Below, in pieces: positions 26,105 to 33,812 of a stretch of DNA of 46,506 nt. The stretch comes from Devosia sp. (GTDB taxonomy: Bacteria > Pseudomonadota > Alphaproteobacteria > Rhizobiales > Devosiaceae): assembly GCF_014860165.1 (NCBI RefSeq), contig NZ_JACZKG010000062.1, positions 1 to 46,506 on the forward strand. The letters run 5' to 3'. The notes under the pieces are model-generated. The model did not search any database, was not told where the DNA came from, and saw nothing but the letters and a program-made list of their open reading frames with translations. The position numbers were made by a program, and so were the translations under genes. Positions within the stretch are counted from its first letter, which is position 1. Each line of letters begins with the position of its first letter.

Positions 26105-27281
26105 GCGAGCGCGGCTTGTCCTGGCGCTCAATGCGGGATCGTCCAGCCTCAAATTCGGCCTCTATGAGATCGGCAGGGAGGTTTCCGCCGTCGCCCGCGG
26201 CGGGATCAAGCGCACCGCGGGCGGTGCCGCACTCGAGGCTAGCGGCGCTGACGGTGAGACGTTTGACCATCTGCTTGCCCCCCGTGCGCTCGAGGACGAC
26301 GCGCTGCTTGAGCGCCTGCTGGTCTGGCTGGCCGAAACCTTCGGCCGGGGCGAGCCGACCGCCATCGGGCATCGCATCGTGCATGGCGGGACGCAGTTTG
26401 CCGGGCCGGTGCTGCTGACGCCGGACGCGATCGAGGCGGCCGATGCGCTGACCCCGTTGGCTCCCCTGCATCAGCCGGCCGCCCTGTCGCTGATCCGTGC
26501 GATTGCCCGGATTCGGCCGCAGCTGCCGCAGGTGGGGTGCTTCGATACTGCTTTCCATCATGGCCTGGCTCCCCCCGTCAGTCGCTACGCGCTCCCCCGG
26601 GCCTATGAGGACAAGGGAATACGCCGCTACGGTTTCCATGGACTGTCATACGAGTACATTGCCGGCGAGCTCTCCGAGTCCGGCGAGAAGCGCGTCGTCG
26701 TCGCGCATCTGGGCAGCGGGGCCAGTCTGTGCGCCATGCGCAACGGCAGGAGCCAGGATACGACCATGGGTTTCAGCGCCCTGGACGGGCTGGTGATGAG
26801 CACAAGGCCGGGTCAGATCGATGCCGGCGTCCTGCTCTATCTGCTCCGCCAGGAAAAACTGTCGCCCGATGAACTGGAGCACCTGCTCTACCATGAGAGC
26901 GGGCTCAGGGGTGTTTCGGGCATTTCGGGCGATGTGCGCGAATTGCTCGCCAGCGAAGCTCCGGCAGCGGCAGAGGCAATCGATCTCTTCGTCTTCCGCA
27001 TCGCCCGCGAGACTGCCGCGATGGCCAATACGCTTGAGGGGCTCGACACCCTGGTCTTCAGCGGAGGCATAGGCGAGCATTCCGGCCCCATCCGGGCGCG
27101 CGTGGCCGAGCGCCTCGCCTGGCTCGGTGTGTCGCTCGACATGGCGGCCAATGCCGGCAACAGGCGCCGCATCTCGGCGCCCTCCAGCCGGGTGGAGGTC
27201 CTCGTTATTCCAACGAACGAGGAGATCGTGATCGCCCGGCAGATGGCCGCGGTGCTGGAGGCGTCACACTTGCATCCGTGA
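26094..27281 (+). CDS. ackA: Acetate kinase
   Basis: AckA converts acetyl phosphate and ADP into acetate and ATP. The 395-residue protein has the ASKHA motifs [63 protein letters not shown] and the C-terminal [16 protein letters not shown] 26094 overlaps the phosphoketolase end by 11 bases. With no phosphotransacetylase gene beside it, the pair forms a phosphoketolase-to-ATP route rather than the usual Pta-AckA route. Confidence 0.96.
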   Translation: MGAERARLVLALNAGSSSLKFGLYEIGREVSAVARGGIKRTAGGAALEASGADGETFDHLLAPRALEDDALLERLLVWLAETFGRGEPTAIGHRIVHGGTQFAGPVLLTPDAIEAADALTPLAPLHQPAALSLIRAIARIRPQLPQVGCFDTAFHHGLAPPVSRYALPRAYEDKGIRRYGFHGLSYEYIAGELSESGEKRVVVAHLGSGASLCAMRNGRSQDTTMGFSALDGLVMSTRPGQIDAGVLLYLLRQEKLSPDELEHLLYHESGLRGVSGISGDVRELLASEAPAAAEAIDLFVFRIARETAAMANTLEGLDTLVFSGGIGEHSGPIRARVAERLAWLGVSLDMAANAGNRRRISAPSSRVEVLVIPTNEEIVIARQMAAVLEASHLHP

Positions 27282-27284
27282 TGC

Positions 27285-27629
27285 TTACTTGGCTTCCAGT
27301 TTCCGGGCACGGATCGCCTGCGAGAGCGCCTGCGACAGGAATGGCCCGAGGAATGGCTTGGTCACGGTGCGGAAGCAGTGGGCCGCCAGCGGATGAGCCG
27401 GCGCATTGGACAGCAGGATCACCGGCCCATGGTGCTGGACGAAATCCGTCGCGGCCTGCAGGTGACCGTTGGCGGCGTGATGATCGAGCACCGTACAATC
27501 GGCATCGGGAAGGCCCAAGGGGTCCTCGAACCCATCGCGGGTCGTTGCAAGGTGACCTTCGGCCTCCAATACGAACTGAAGGGAGCGACGAAGTTCACCG
27601 CTAGGGGCGACAATGAGGACGTGGGCCAT
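27285..27629 (-). CDS. Stand-alone degenerate receiver-domain protein
   Basis: The 114 residues follow the response-regulator receiver outline: MAHVLIVAPSGELRRSLQFVLEAEGH in pieces, a phosphoacceptor-like Asp in DCTVLDHHAANG, the switch region VILLSNAP, and Lys in TVTKPFLGPFL. The acidic pair that binds magnesium (usually DD after LIV) is replaced by AP, so phosphorylation may be weak or lost. No output domain exists. It converges on ackA, only a few bases apart, and has an FNR-like box at the favoured distance. Confidence 0.8.
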   Translation of the reverse strand: MAHVLIVAPSGELRRSLQFVLEAEGHLATTRDGFEDPLGLPDADCTVLDHHAANGHLQAATDFVQHHGPVILLSNAPAHPLAAHCFRTVTKPFLGPFLSQALSQAIRARKLEAK

Positions 27630-27684
27630 GGTGCTTCGCAGTGGAGAAGGTAGCCCACCTTGGCCCATGCCGACGCCTAATGAC

Positions 27685-27698
27685 TTGTCTTAGATCAA
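27685..27698 (-). promoter_or_regulatory. FNR-like box upstream of the receiver gene
   Basis: TTGTC-TTAG-ATCAA has one perfect half and correct spacing; on the minus strand it reads TTGAT-CTAA-GACAA. Its centre is 62.5 bases from the ATG at 27629. Confidence 0.6.
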
Positions 27699-27780
27699 TA
27701 TGCCCGCAGATCGGTCGCCGGTCTGTCACATATCCGCGAATGCGCCCCTTGTTGCCGCCGTGGGAAGCGTGATCCGACGA

Positions 27781-28368
27781 TCAGTCCTTGCCTTCGCGGA
27801 CGACCTCGACCACCAGCGTACCCTCCGGCAAGGGCTGCAGCAGGTCCTCCTGCGGCCGGGTCAGGAACAGCCACGCCGTCCAGTCATCTGGCTGCAGCAC
27901 GCAGACCTGCCGGTCATGGATCGGCGCGATGTCGGGGCCGGGTGCCGTCGTGAGCATGGTGAAACTCAGCGAACCGTCCTGATCCTCGCTCCACAACCCG
28001 GCAATGCCCATGACCGGCGAGTCCTTGAGCGCGAAGCGATGCTTGGTCTTGGGATACTTGCTGCCAGTGAACTCGAAGAAGCCCGACAATACGATGACGC
28101 AGCGACGGCTCTCGGCGAAGTTGCGGCCATCCGACTTGAAGTTGAAGATCGGCCCGGCCTTGGGTCGCGGCGGCGGAAAGCCGAACCGCATGGCGACCAG
28201 TTCGACCCCATTGCCCTTGGCGCGCAGCACCGGCCCACTGTCGCCAATGCGGATATCGTCCGCCGGCAGCAATGCCGCTTCATCGGCGGACGCGCTAGTC
28301 AGCTCCAGCGCTTCGATCGCCTTGCGATACTCAGCATGGGTCACATGCTGTTCGTAGTCGTTGCACAT
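27781..28368 (-). CDS. SRAP domain protein (YedK/HMCES family)
   Basis: SRAP proteins crosslink to abasic sites in single-stranded DNA through Cys2 and protect them. The 195-residue protein begins MCNDYEQ, giving Cys2 after Met removal. It has the conserved glutamate in VLSGFFEF and the catalytic histidine in DIAPIHDRQ, plus NFKSDGRNFAESRRCVIVLSGF in pieces. Length is typical of the shorter bacterial members. It is monocistronic and sits between the receiver gene and a divergent MFS transporter. Confidence 0.93.
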   Translation of the reverse strand: MCNDYEQHVTHAEYRKAIEALELTSASADEAALLPADDIRIGDSGPVLRAKGNGVELVAMRFGFPPPRPKAGPIFNFKSDGRNFAESRRCVIVLSGFFEFTGSKYPKTKHRFALKDSPVMGIAGLWSEDQDGSLSFTMLTTAPGPDIAPIHDRQVCVLQPDDWTAWLFLTRPQEDLLQPLPEGTLVVEVVREGKD

Positions 28369-28508
28369 GGCGGCAGCAAATCACGCCGGGTGAACGGGTT
28401 CAACCGCCAGCCCTGCCGGTGCCGCCCGACAAAAAATCTGCCCGGCGATGTCGAGCTGGCTTTGGTCCAACCGTCTATCAGGTAGAGTGACGCAGGAGGG
28501 AGACGCAA

Positions 28509-29726
28509 ATGGAACGGAATTACGGCTGGGTCATCGTCGGCGCAGGCGCACTGATAACCTGTTTGGCAATGGGCGCGATGTTCGCCCTGCCCGTTTATCT
28601 CCAACCCATGGCCGACGAGACCGGCTGGACGCGTGCAGGCATCTCCGCTGCCATGACCATCGGCTTCATCGTCATGGGCGTGGCCGGCTTCGTCTGGGGC
28701 ACGCTGACCGACCGTATCGGGGCGCGACCGGTGGTGTTGATTGCGGCGGTGATGCTGGGCCTGGGCCTGTTCATCGCCAGCCGCGCCAATAACCTGCTGA
28801 TCTTCCAGTTTGCCTATGGTGGTCTCGTCGGCGCATCCGGCGGCGCTTTCTTTGCGCCGCTGATGGCCACGGTGATCGGCTGGTTCGACAAGCATCGCAG
28901 CCTTGCCGTGTCGCTCGTCTCCCTCGGCGGCGGCGTGGCCCCGATGGTGATCACGCCCCTGGCGACCGTACTCATCGAACAGATGGGCTGGCGCAATGCC
29001 ATGATGACGACGGCACTGGTCGCCACCGCGCTGATCATCCCGACCGGCATGCTCATTCGCCGGCCGCCGGCCGCGCCCGCTGAAACACCGGCGGAAAGCG
29101 GTGCTGCGCAGGAGTCATCGCAGGGTTCGTCCATCCTGGCGATTATGCGCAAGCCGCAGTTCATCGTCCTGGCCGGCGTGTTCTTCCTGTGCTGCGCCGC
29201 CCATTCCGGTCCGATCTTCCACACAGTGAGCTATGCCATGCTGTGCGGCGCTTCGGCGCTGGCGGCTGCCAGCATCTACAGTGTCGAGGGCGTGGCAGGC
29301 CTGTTCGGCCGGCTGATCTTTGGCGTGCTGGCGGACCGGCTGGGCGTCAAGCGCGTCATCATCGGCGGGCTCGTGCTGCAGGCGGTGGGCATCTACACCT
29401 ACATTTATGTCGCCGAGCTCACCCAGTTTTACATGCTGGCCGTGGTCCTGGGTCTGGCCTATGGCGGTGTCATGCCGCTCTATGCGGTGCTCGCCCGCGA
29501 CTATTTCCCGCCCCAGGTCATGGGCACCGTGCTCGGCGGCATCACCATGACGGCGAGCCTGGGCATGGCCTTCGGCCCGGTCGGTGGCGGCTGGCTGTTC
29601 GATACCTTCGGCGACTATCACTGGCTCTATGTCAGCTCGGCGGCCATTGGCATGGCCGCGGCATTGGTCGCCCTGACCTTCCCGCGTCCATCGGTGCCAC
29701 GGGAAGCTCAGATGCAGCCCGCCTAA
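28509..29726 (+). CDS. MFS transporter, monocarboxylate/OFA-like
   Basis: The 405-residue protein has twelve predicted membrane helices in two halves with a central loop rich in Pro, Ala and Ser (about 180-205). The helix 2-3 loop motif is GTLTDRIGARPV, repeated as GVLADRLGVKRV in the second half. N-terminal YGWVIVGAGALITCLAMG and YLQPMADETGWTRAGISAAMT resemble oxalate/formate and monocarboxylate carriers, so an organic acid substrate is likely. GGAGGGAG precedes the ATG. Its stop overlaps a convergent MFS gene by four bases. Confidence 0.88.
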   Translation: MERNYGWVIVGAGALITCLAMGAMFALPVYLQPMADETGWTRAGISAAMTIGFIVMGVAGFVWGTLTDRIGARPVVLIAAVMLGLGLFIASRANNLLIFQFAYGGLVGASGGAFFAPLMATVIGWFDKHRSLAVSLVSLGGGVAPMVITPLATVLIEQMGWRNAMMTTALVATALIIPTGMLIRRPPAAPAETPAESGAAQESSQGSSILAIMRKPQFIVLAGVFFLCCAAHSGPIFHTVSYAMLCGASALAAASIYSVEGVAGLFGRLIFGVLADRLGVKRVIIGGLVLQAVGIYTYIYVAELTQFYMLAVVLGLAYGGVMPLYAVLARDYFPPQVMGTVLGGITMTASLGMAFGPVGGGWLFDTFGDYHWLYVSSAAIGMAAALVALTFPRPSVPREAQMQPA

Positions 29727-31075
29727 GCGGGACTGGGGGCGGCGACACCACCATCGGTGTCGTCGTCGTCAGGCGTATCGGCATAGGCGTTGGAGAGCTG
29801 GCGATATTGCGGCGAGTTCATCGCGATGAGCGTCACGATGACACCAATGACCCCCGCAATCGTGAAAACCAGCGCGATGCCGCGATCCGGGCCCGTACCG
29901 AACCAGGAGCCGATGGCATCGGCCCCGGCCCCGTCGGTCATGAAGGGGATGACAACAAACTGCGTCAGCGGCCCGATGAGAAACGCCGTCAGCGGCGAAG
30001 CCGATTGCTCGACAGACTGTGCGAAGCCGAAAACCCGACCCTGACGCTCCAGGGGCACCACCTTCTGCAGGGTGGTGTGCTCGGCAGCCTCGGCAAAGGG
30101 ACCAAGGAACATCCAGATCAGGCAACCGCCGGCCAGCAGCCAGATCGATGGTTGGACGGTGAAAAAGCAACAGGCCGTCCAGGTGGCGAGGTTGACCAGA
30201 AGCAAGGTGCGCAGCGGGTTCTTGCCCAGGCCAACCTTGCTGATCAGGATGCCGCTGACGATGAAGGCGCCGGACAAGGCACCAAACAGCAGTCCCCACA
30301 TCTGAACCGAAACCAGCGACAGGCCATAGGCATCGAGCAACGCCATGAAGATGCCGCCCAGGAAGTTGTTGAAGGTGGCAAAGAAAATCAGCGCGAACAG
30401 GCCGGGCACCGCCGCGATCACGGCAATTGTGCCCTTGAGATCGACCCGCTTAGGCTCGGACTTCTCACCCTCGACCGGCACAGGGCGACCCTCGTCGATA
30501 TGGACGAAGTGCAGGTGCGCGAACGCCACCAGCGTCAGCACCAGCGCCAGCGCAAGCGTCGCCAGCATGCCGCCCCAGGCGACCAGGAATCCGCTGATTA
30601 CGGACGTGGTGAGAAAACCGATACCGCTGACCATGCCGACAAGACCGTTGGCCTTGTCGCGCTCATTCTCGGGAATGAGGATGGTAACCAGCGTTGGCAG
30701 CGCAATGGCCCGGATATTGCCGGCGATGACACCGAGCATGATCAGGAAGACGAAGGCCCACAGATACCAGCCATAGGGATTGGCGAAGGCCCCCTCCGGT
30801 TCGAGGAAAACCATCGCAAGCGAGAGCGTGTAGAAGGCGGCAGACACCACGCTGGAGCCCATCATGACGAGCTTCTTGGCATTGTGGTCGACAAGGCTGC
30901 CCAGCCAGATCCCAAATGCGGCGGTAAACACCAGATAGATACCCGCGATCATCCCCGTGGCGAAGACCGACCGGGTTTCGAGATAGACCCAGAATGTCAG
31001 GGCGAACCAGACGGTGAAATTGGTGATGTTGGCCACCAGATTATTGGCCAGAATTTGGTGGAACGGCTTGATCAT
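29723..31075 (-). CDS. MFS transporter, DHA3/efflux-like
   Basis: The 450 residues form twelve membrane helices. N-terminal NLVANITNFTVWFALTFWVYLETRS, GIWLGSLVDHNAKKLVM and ENERDKANGLVGMVSGIGF resemble MFS permeases of the macrolide-efflux type. The inter-half loop (about 200-225) is charged (VEGEKSEPKRVDLKG), and the tail is acidic with DDDDTDGG. The substrate cannot be told. It converges with the other MFS gene with a four-base overlap; the two are not similar enough to be a duplication by eye. Confidence 0.88.
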   Translation of the reverse strand: MIKPFHQILANNLVANITNFTVWFALTFWVYLETRSVFATGMIAGIYLVFTAAFGIWLGSLVDHNAKKLVMMGSSVVSAAFYTLSLAMVFLEPEGAFANPYGWYLWAFVFLIMLGVIAGNIRAIALPTLVTILIPENERDKANGLVGMVSGIGFLTTSVISGFLVAWGGMLATLALALVLTLVAFAHLHFVHIDEGRPVPVEGEKSEPKRVDLKGTIAVIAAVPGLFALIFFATFNNFLGGIFMALLDAYGLSLVSVQMWGLLFGALSGAFIVSGILISKVGLGKNPLRTLLLVNLATWTACCFFTVQPSIWLLAGGCLIWMFLGPFAEAAEHTTLQKVVPLERQGRVFGFAQSVEQSASPLTAFLIGPLTQFVVIPFMTDGAGADAIGSWFGTGPDRGIALVFTIAGVIGVIVTLIAMNSPQYRQLSNAYADTPDDDDTDGGVAAPSPA

Positions 31076-31160
31076 CGCGTCACCCTGGGCGCCCGTAGAA
31101 TGCGCTAAACTATTGAAGACCGGAGATATTTCAACCGAAATGCGTCAACCCGCCGGCAGG

Positions 31161-31535
31161 TCAGTCGATGGCCTGGGCGTATGAATGGTGTTCGTGGGCA
31201 ATCTTCCACTGCCCGTTTTCCTTCCTCAGACCCACCGTCAGGCGCAGGCGCGAGTCGCCGATACCCAGAATGCCGTGGGCAAAGGCTACGCTCTCGGCAG
31301 ACGTCACCTCCAGCTCGACGATGTTGAAGGCGTCGGGGCCGCCCCGGCTATACCGGAAGAACAGATCCCAGGTCTGACGGTAGGCCTTCATTCCCCGGCT
31401 TTGCAGCGGCAGGGGAACGTCGAACATGACTATGTCATCGGTGTGATTGGCCAGTATCCCGGGCATGTCGATGTTGCGCACGGCCTGTGCCCAGGCTTCG
31501 AGGACAGTGCGGATGGCGGCTTCGTCGTCGTGCAT
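31161..31535 (-). CDS. SnoaL-like/SgcJ-type nuclear-transport-factor-2 fold protein
   Basis: The 124-residue protein fits the NTF2-like fold: DDEAAIRTVLEAWAQAVRNIDMPGILANHTDDIVMFDVP in pieces, then GMKAYRQTWDLFF and a C-terminal LRKENGQWKIAHEHHSY. This family includes SnoaL-like and ketosteroid-isomerase-like proteins, often of unknown substrate. ATG 31535 is preceded by GGAG; the frame is open further to 31598 without a good start. It stands alone. Confidence 0.88.
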   Translation of the reverse strand: MHDDEAAIRTVLEAWAQAVRNIDMPGILANHTDDIVMFDVPLPLQSRGMKAYRQTWDLFFRYSRGGPDAFNIVELEVTSAESVAFAHGILGIGDSRLRLTVGLRKENGQWKIAHEHHSYAQAID

Positions 31536-31657
31536 GGCATTCTCCTGCGCTCGCGCAAGGACGATCAGGCCACGCTCGATCCGACACGGTCGCGCCATTC
31601 ACCGTCCGGAAACCATGTTTGTGCAAGCTGGCAGGATCAGTCAGCGTGAGGTTACCG

Positions 31658-31828
31658 ATGGACGACCAGGTCAGACGCCGTGCTTATGAGCTGTGGGAGG
31701 CCGATGGCCGTCCGCATGGGCAAGATCAACAGTACTGGTTCAAGGCCCTGGCCGAGCTGGCCTCGGCGGCCGCCAAGACCATCAAGTCGCCGCGCAAGCG
31801 CGCGCCACGCGCCAGCAAGGCCGCGTGA
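31658..31828 (+). CDS. DUF2934 small basic protein
   Basis: The 56-residue protein starts MDDQVRRRAYELWEADGRPHG, the DUF2934 pattern (RAYELWE..GRP.G....W), followed by a lysine/arginine-rich alanine tail (SPRKRAPRASKAA) that could bind nucleic acid. A GTGAGG site precedes the ATG. Function of the family is unknown. An out-of-frame longer reading here is not a gene. Confidence 0.82.
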   Translation: MDDQVRRRAYELWEADGRPHGQDQQYWFKALAELASAAAKTIKSPRKRAPRASKAA

Positions 31829-31856
31829 ACCCGATCCGGCGCCGCCGGTGCCGGGT
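31829..31856. terminator. Hairpin between convergent genes
   Basis: ACCCG...CGGGT encloses an inner CCGGC/GCCGG stem within the 28 bases between the convergent stops. There is no clear T run, so it is at best a weak bidirectional terminator. Confidence 0.35.
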
Positions 31857-32156
31857 CTAGCAGCCCATCAGCCGGGGCCAGTAGACATCGTTGTCGAAAT
31901 CATCTGGGATCGGCGACAGGCGCGATATCGCCGTGGCGGCGAATTCGACCTGCATGGCGAAGTGCCTGACATCGTCAGGCATCGGCCGGCCGGTGATGAA
32001 TTCGCGGGTCCGCCATTCATCGATGCGGCAGGATCGCAGGCGGCGGCGGGCTTCGGCTTCGACATCCTCGACAAGAACGGCACCCGATGCAGGTCCAGAC
32101 CGGTGCCGCGCCGGCTCGGTCCATTCCCTGCTACCCTCAATCACCGCGAAACGCAC
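31857..32156 (-). CDS. Hypothetical protein, 99 residues
   Basis: I do not recognise a named family. The protein is charged and partly helical, ends in PMPDDVRHFAMQVEFAATAI and SPIPDDFDNDVYWPRLMGC, and looks like a genuine coding sequence because the C-terminal half has protein-like composition with Asp/Pro/Trp patterns unlike the shadow frames. Similar short proteins with an SPIPxDF...YWPR ending are, as I recall, common in Rhizobiales. It faces the DUF2934 gene. Confidence 0.6.
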   Translation of the reverse strand: MRFAVIEGSREWTEPARHRSGPASGAVLVEDVEAEARRRLRSCRIDEWRTREFITGRPMPDDVRHFAMQVEFAATAISRLSPIPDDFDNDVYWPRLMGC

Positions 32157-32225
32157 TTTGGTCCCCTGAAGCCCTGCAGCATGCCTTCTGGCGCTGCCTC
32201 ACGTCATCAGATTGTCACAGGCCTC

Positions 32226-32260
32226 TTACCGAAGCGGTAACGAAGCGGCTTGGCAAGCCG
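32226..32260 (+). other. Paired stem-loops in the leader of the nucleosidase gene
   Basis: TTACC-GAAGC-GGTAA (32226-32240) is followed at once by CGGCTT-GGC-AAGCCG (32246-32260), and CGAAGCGG occurs in both. The second ends 24 bases before the ATG at 32285. They could be a terminator of an upstream transcript or a leader element. I could not match a known riboswitch. Confidence 0.4.
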
Positions 32261-32284
32261 TCTGGCCATGCTAGCCTTGCAGGC

Positions 32285-32875
32285 ATGACCATCCTCTATG
32301 TCATGGCCGCAGAGGCCGAATACGGGCCGCACTTGCGGGCCCGGATCAATCCCCTGATCACGGGCGTCGGCCCGGTTGAGGCCGCAGTTTCGGTCACCCG
32401 GGCGCTGGCCAGGGCCGAGCAGAACGACGCCCTGCCCCGGCTTGTGGTGTCACTGGGCTCGGCTGGATCGCGTCGGCTGGAGCAGTGCGGCCTCTACCAG
32501 GCCAGCAGCGTCGGCTATCGCGACATGGACGCCTCGCCTTTGGGTTTTGCCAGGGGGCAGACGCCCTTTCTCGACCTGCCGCCGGTCTTGCCGCTGACCA
32601 CTGTGCCGGGCCTACCGACCGCGACGCTGTCGACCGGCGCCAATATCGTATCGGGCCCGGCCTATGACGGGATCGATGCCGAAATGGTGGATATGGAAAC
32701 CTATGCCATCCTCCGGACCTGCCAGGCTTTTGGCATTCCTTTGCTGGCGCTCCGCGGCATTTCGGACGGCGCGGTCGAGCTGGCCCATGTCAGTGACTGG
32801 ACCCAGTATCTTGGTATCATCGACGAGAAACTGGCCGCGGCGATCGGCGTGATCGAGGCCGCGTTCGCCCGCTAG
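32285..32875 (+). CDS. 5'-methylthioadenosine/S-adenosylhomocysteine nucleosidase
   Basis: The enzyme hydrolyses methylthioadenosine and S-adenosylhomocysteine to adenine and the thioribose, recycling the by-products of methylation. The 196 residues show the nucleoside-phosphorylase fold: VMAAEAEYGPHL, ITGVGPVEAAVSVTRAL, VVSLGSAGSR, then the base-binding VDMETYAILRTC and RGISDGAVEL with the catalytic Asp. It is shorter than E. coli Mtn (232), mainly in the middle. Its stop overlaps the convergent gene by four bases. Confidence 0.88.
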   Translation: MTILYVMAAEAEYGPHLRARINPLITGVGPVEAAVSVTRALARAEQNDALPRLVVSLGSAGSRRLEQCGLYQASSVGYRDMDASPLGFARGQTPFLDLPPVLPLTTVPGLPTATLSTGANIVSGPAYDGIDAEMVDMETYAILRTCQAFGIPLLALRGISDGAVELAHVSDWTQYLGIIDEKLAAAIGVIEAAFAR

Positions 32876-33198
32876 TTGTCGCGGGCCTTCTTGTCACGGC
32901 GGGCGCGGCTCCAGGTGCTCCACTTGCGGGAACCCCGCACCACGGTCGAATTGACCGGCCCCTGCAGGAAGACCAGGTCCAGCGCCAGCAGCAGCAGACC
33001 GAGCGGCAGCATCCAGATGCCCAGCACCGGCAGGAAGCTGAAAATGCCGCCCAGGACGAGCAGCAGGCCGAGCGGAATGCGGATCCAGCGTGCCTCGGGG
33101 CGGCGGATGCGTTCGAGCAGCCGCGCCGCGAAATCGGGGATGCGGCGCTGCAGGCGGTTGAACTGTCGGTCAAGGCGGGCGCGGCCCTTGGTGGCCAT
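32872..33198 (-). CDS. Small two-helix membrane protein
   Basis: The 108-residue protein has a basic N-terminus (LDRQFNRLQRRIPDFAARLLERIRRP) and two adjoining hydrophobic segments, IPLGLLLVLGGIFSFLPVLG and IWMLPLGLLLLALDLVFLQG, then a basic tail (SRARRDKKARDN). The PVLG..MLPLGLLLLALD pattern recurs in a family of unknown function in alphaproteobacteria. GAGGGGAC precedes the start at 33198. Confidence 0.8.
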   Translation of the reverse strand: MATKGRARLDRQFNRLQRRIPDFAARLLERIRRPEARWIRIPLGLLLVLGGIFSFLPVLGIWMLPLGLLLLALDLVFLQGPVNSTVVRGSRKWSTWSRARRDKKARDN

Positions 33199-33324
33199 GA
33201 CAAGTCCCCTCTTCTGGCTATGCTGTTGTGCATCTGGGGTCGGGACGGCCATCCTCCAATAGGCCGACCGGTCACATTTGCGACGACGCGATCTTGAAAA
33301 CCGGCTTGCCCCTGCCATTGGCCC

Positions 33325-33349
33325 GGAACTTCCCGCCTCAGGGCGAGTT
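33325..33349 (+). promoter_or_regulatory. EcfG-type general stress promoter
   Basis: GGAAC (33325-33329), a 17-base spacer, then GTT (33347-33349) matches the alphaproteobacterial EcfG sigma factor promoter GGAAC-N16/17-GTT. The ATG of the DUF883 protein lies 32 bases downstream. DUF883 proteins are typical stress-regulon members. Confidence 0.65.
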
Positions 33350-33381
33350 GAGCCTGCATCTTCCCAACATGGAGCGTCCTC

Positions 33382-33714
33382 ATGGCCACCGCAGCAAAAC
33401 GTGCCCTCAAGTCCGTCGAGAATGCAGGCGAGAGCGTCTCGGACGCGCTGCTCGATCAGATCGCGGCCCTGCGCAACGAAATTGCCGCGATTTCCGAGGC
33501 CGTCAGTGATTATGGCGGTCATTCGCTGAGCGACGTCCAGCACAATGCCGTGGCTCTCGCCAAGGAAGTCCGCCACCAGGGCGCGGTCGTGGCGCGGCAG
33601 GTGAACCGGCAGGCCGGCGCCGCCGGCAAGGCGATCCAGGAAAATCCGATACCTGTCATCGTCGTGCTGGGCACGATTGCGCTGCTTTCCGCGCTGATCT
33701 TCACGCGCGACTAG
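33382..33714 (+). CDS. DUF883 (ElaB/YqjD-like) membrane-anchored protein
   Basis: The 110-residue protein has an amphipathic helical region (10-80) rich in Ala, Glu and Gln, and one C-terminal membrane helix (IPVIVVLGTIALLSALIFTRD). This is the ElaB/YqjD layout, proteins that tether ribosomes to the membrane in stationary phase or stress in E. coli. A GGAGCG site and an EcfG-like promoter precede it, which suits a general stress gene. Confidence 0.88.
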   Translation: MATAAKRALKSVENAGESVSDALLDQIAALRNEIAAISEAVSDYGGHSLSDVQHNAVALAKEVRHQGAVVARQVNRQAGAAGKAIQENPIPVIVVLGTIALLSALIFTRD

Positions 33715-33741
33715 GATTGCGGTTTCGTTAACCGTTCCGCT

Positions 33742-33801
33742 CAGACTTTCCTTAAGTCTGTTGGGGCATTTTCGGTCTGACTTGCACAATTGCAACAGAC
33801 C
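33742..33801 (+). other. Double inverted-repeat leader of the cell wall hydrolase gene
   Basis: Two palindromic blocks lie in 60 bases: CAGACTT-tcctt-AAGTCTG (33742-33760) and GGTCTG...CAGACC (33774-33801) enclosing TTGCACAATTGCAA. The second ends just before the ribosome site of the gene at 33813. The first may be a terminator of the DUF883 gene. Confidence 0.5.
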
Positions 33802-33812
33802 GGAGATGCCCC

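Noticed and set aside
29189..31108. Long plus-strand open frame (639 codons) opposite the second MFS gene
   Set aside because: It is charged, repetitive in composition and antisense to a clear transporter; it begins inside the other MFS gene.
32157..32284. SAM/SAH riboswitch before the nucleosidase gene
   Set aside because: Hairpins are present but no known consensus or pseudoknot could be recognised.
33782..33795. TTGCA-CAAT-TGCAA as an FNR/NnrR box for the cell wall hydrolase
   Set aside because: Spacing fits, but the centre is only 24.5 bases from the ATG and it is nested in a larger inverted repeat, so an RNA or repeat element is more likely.
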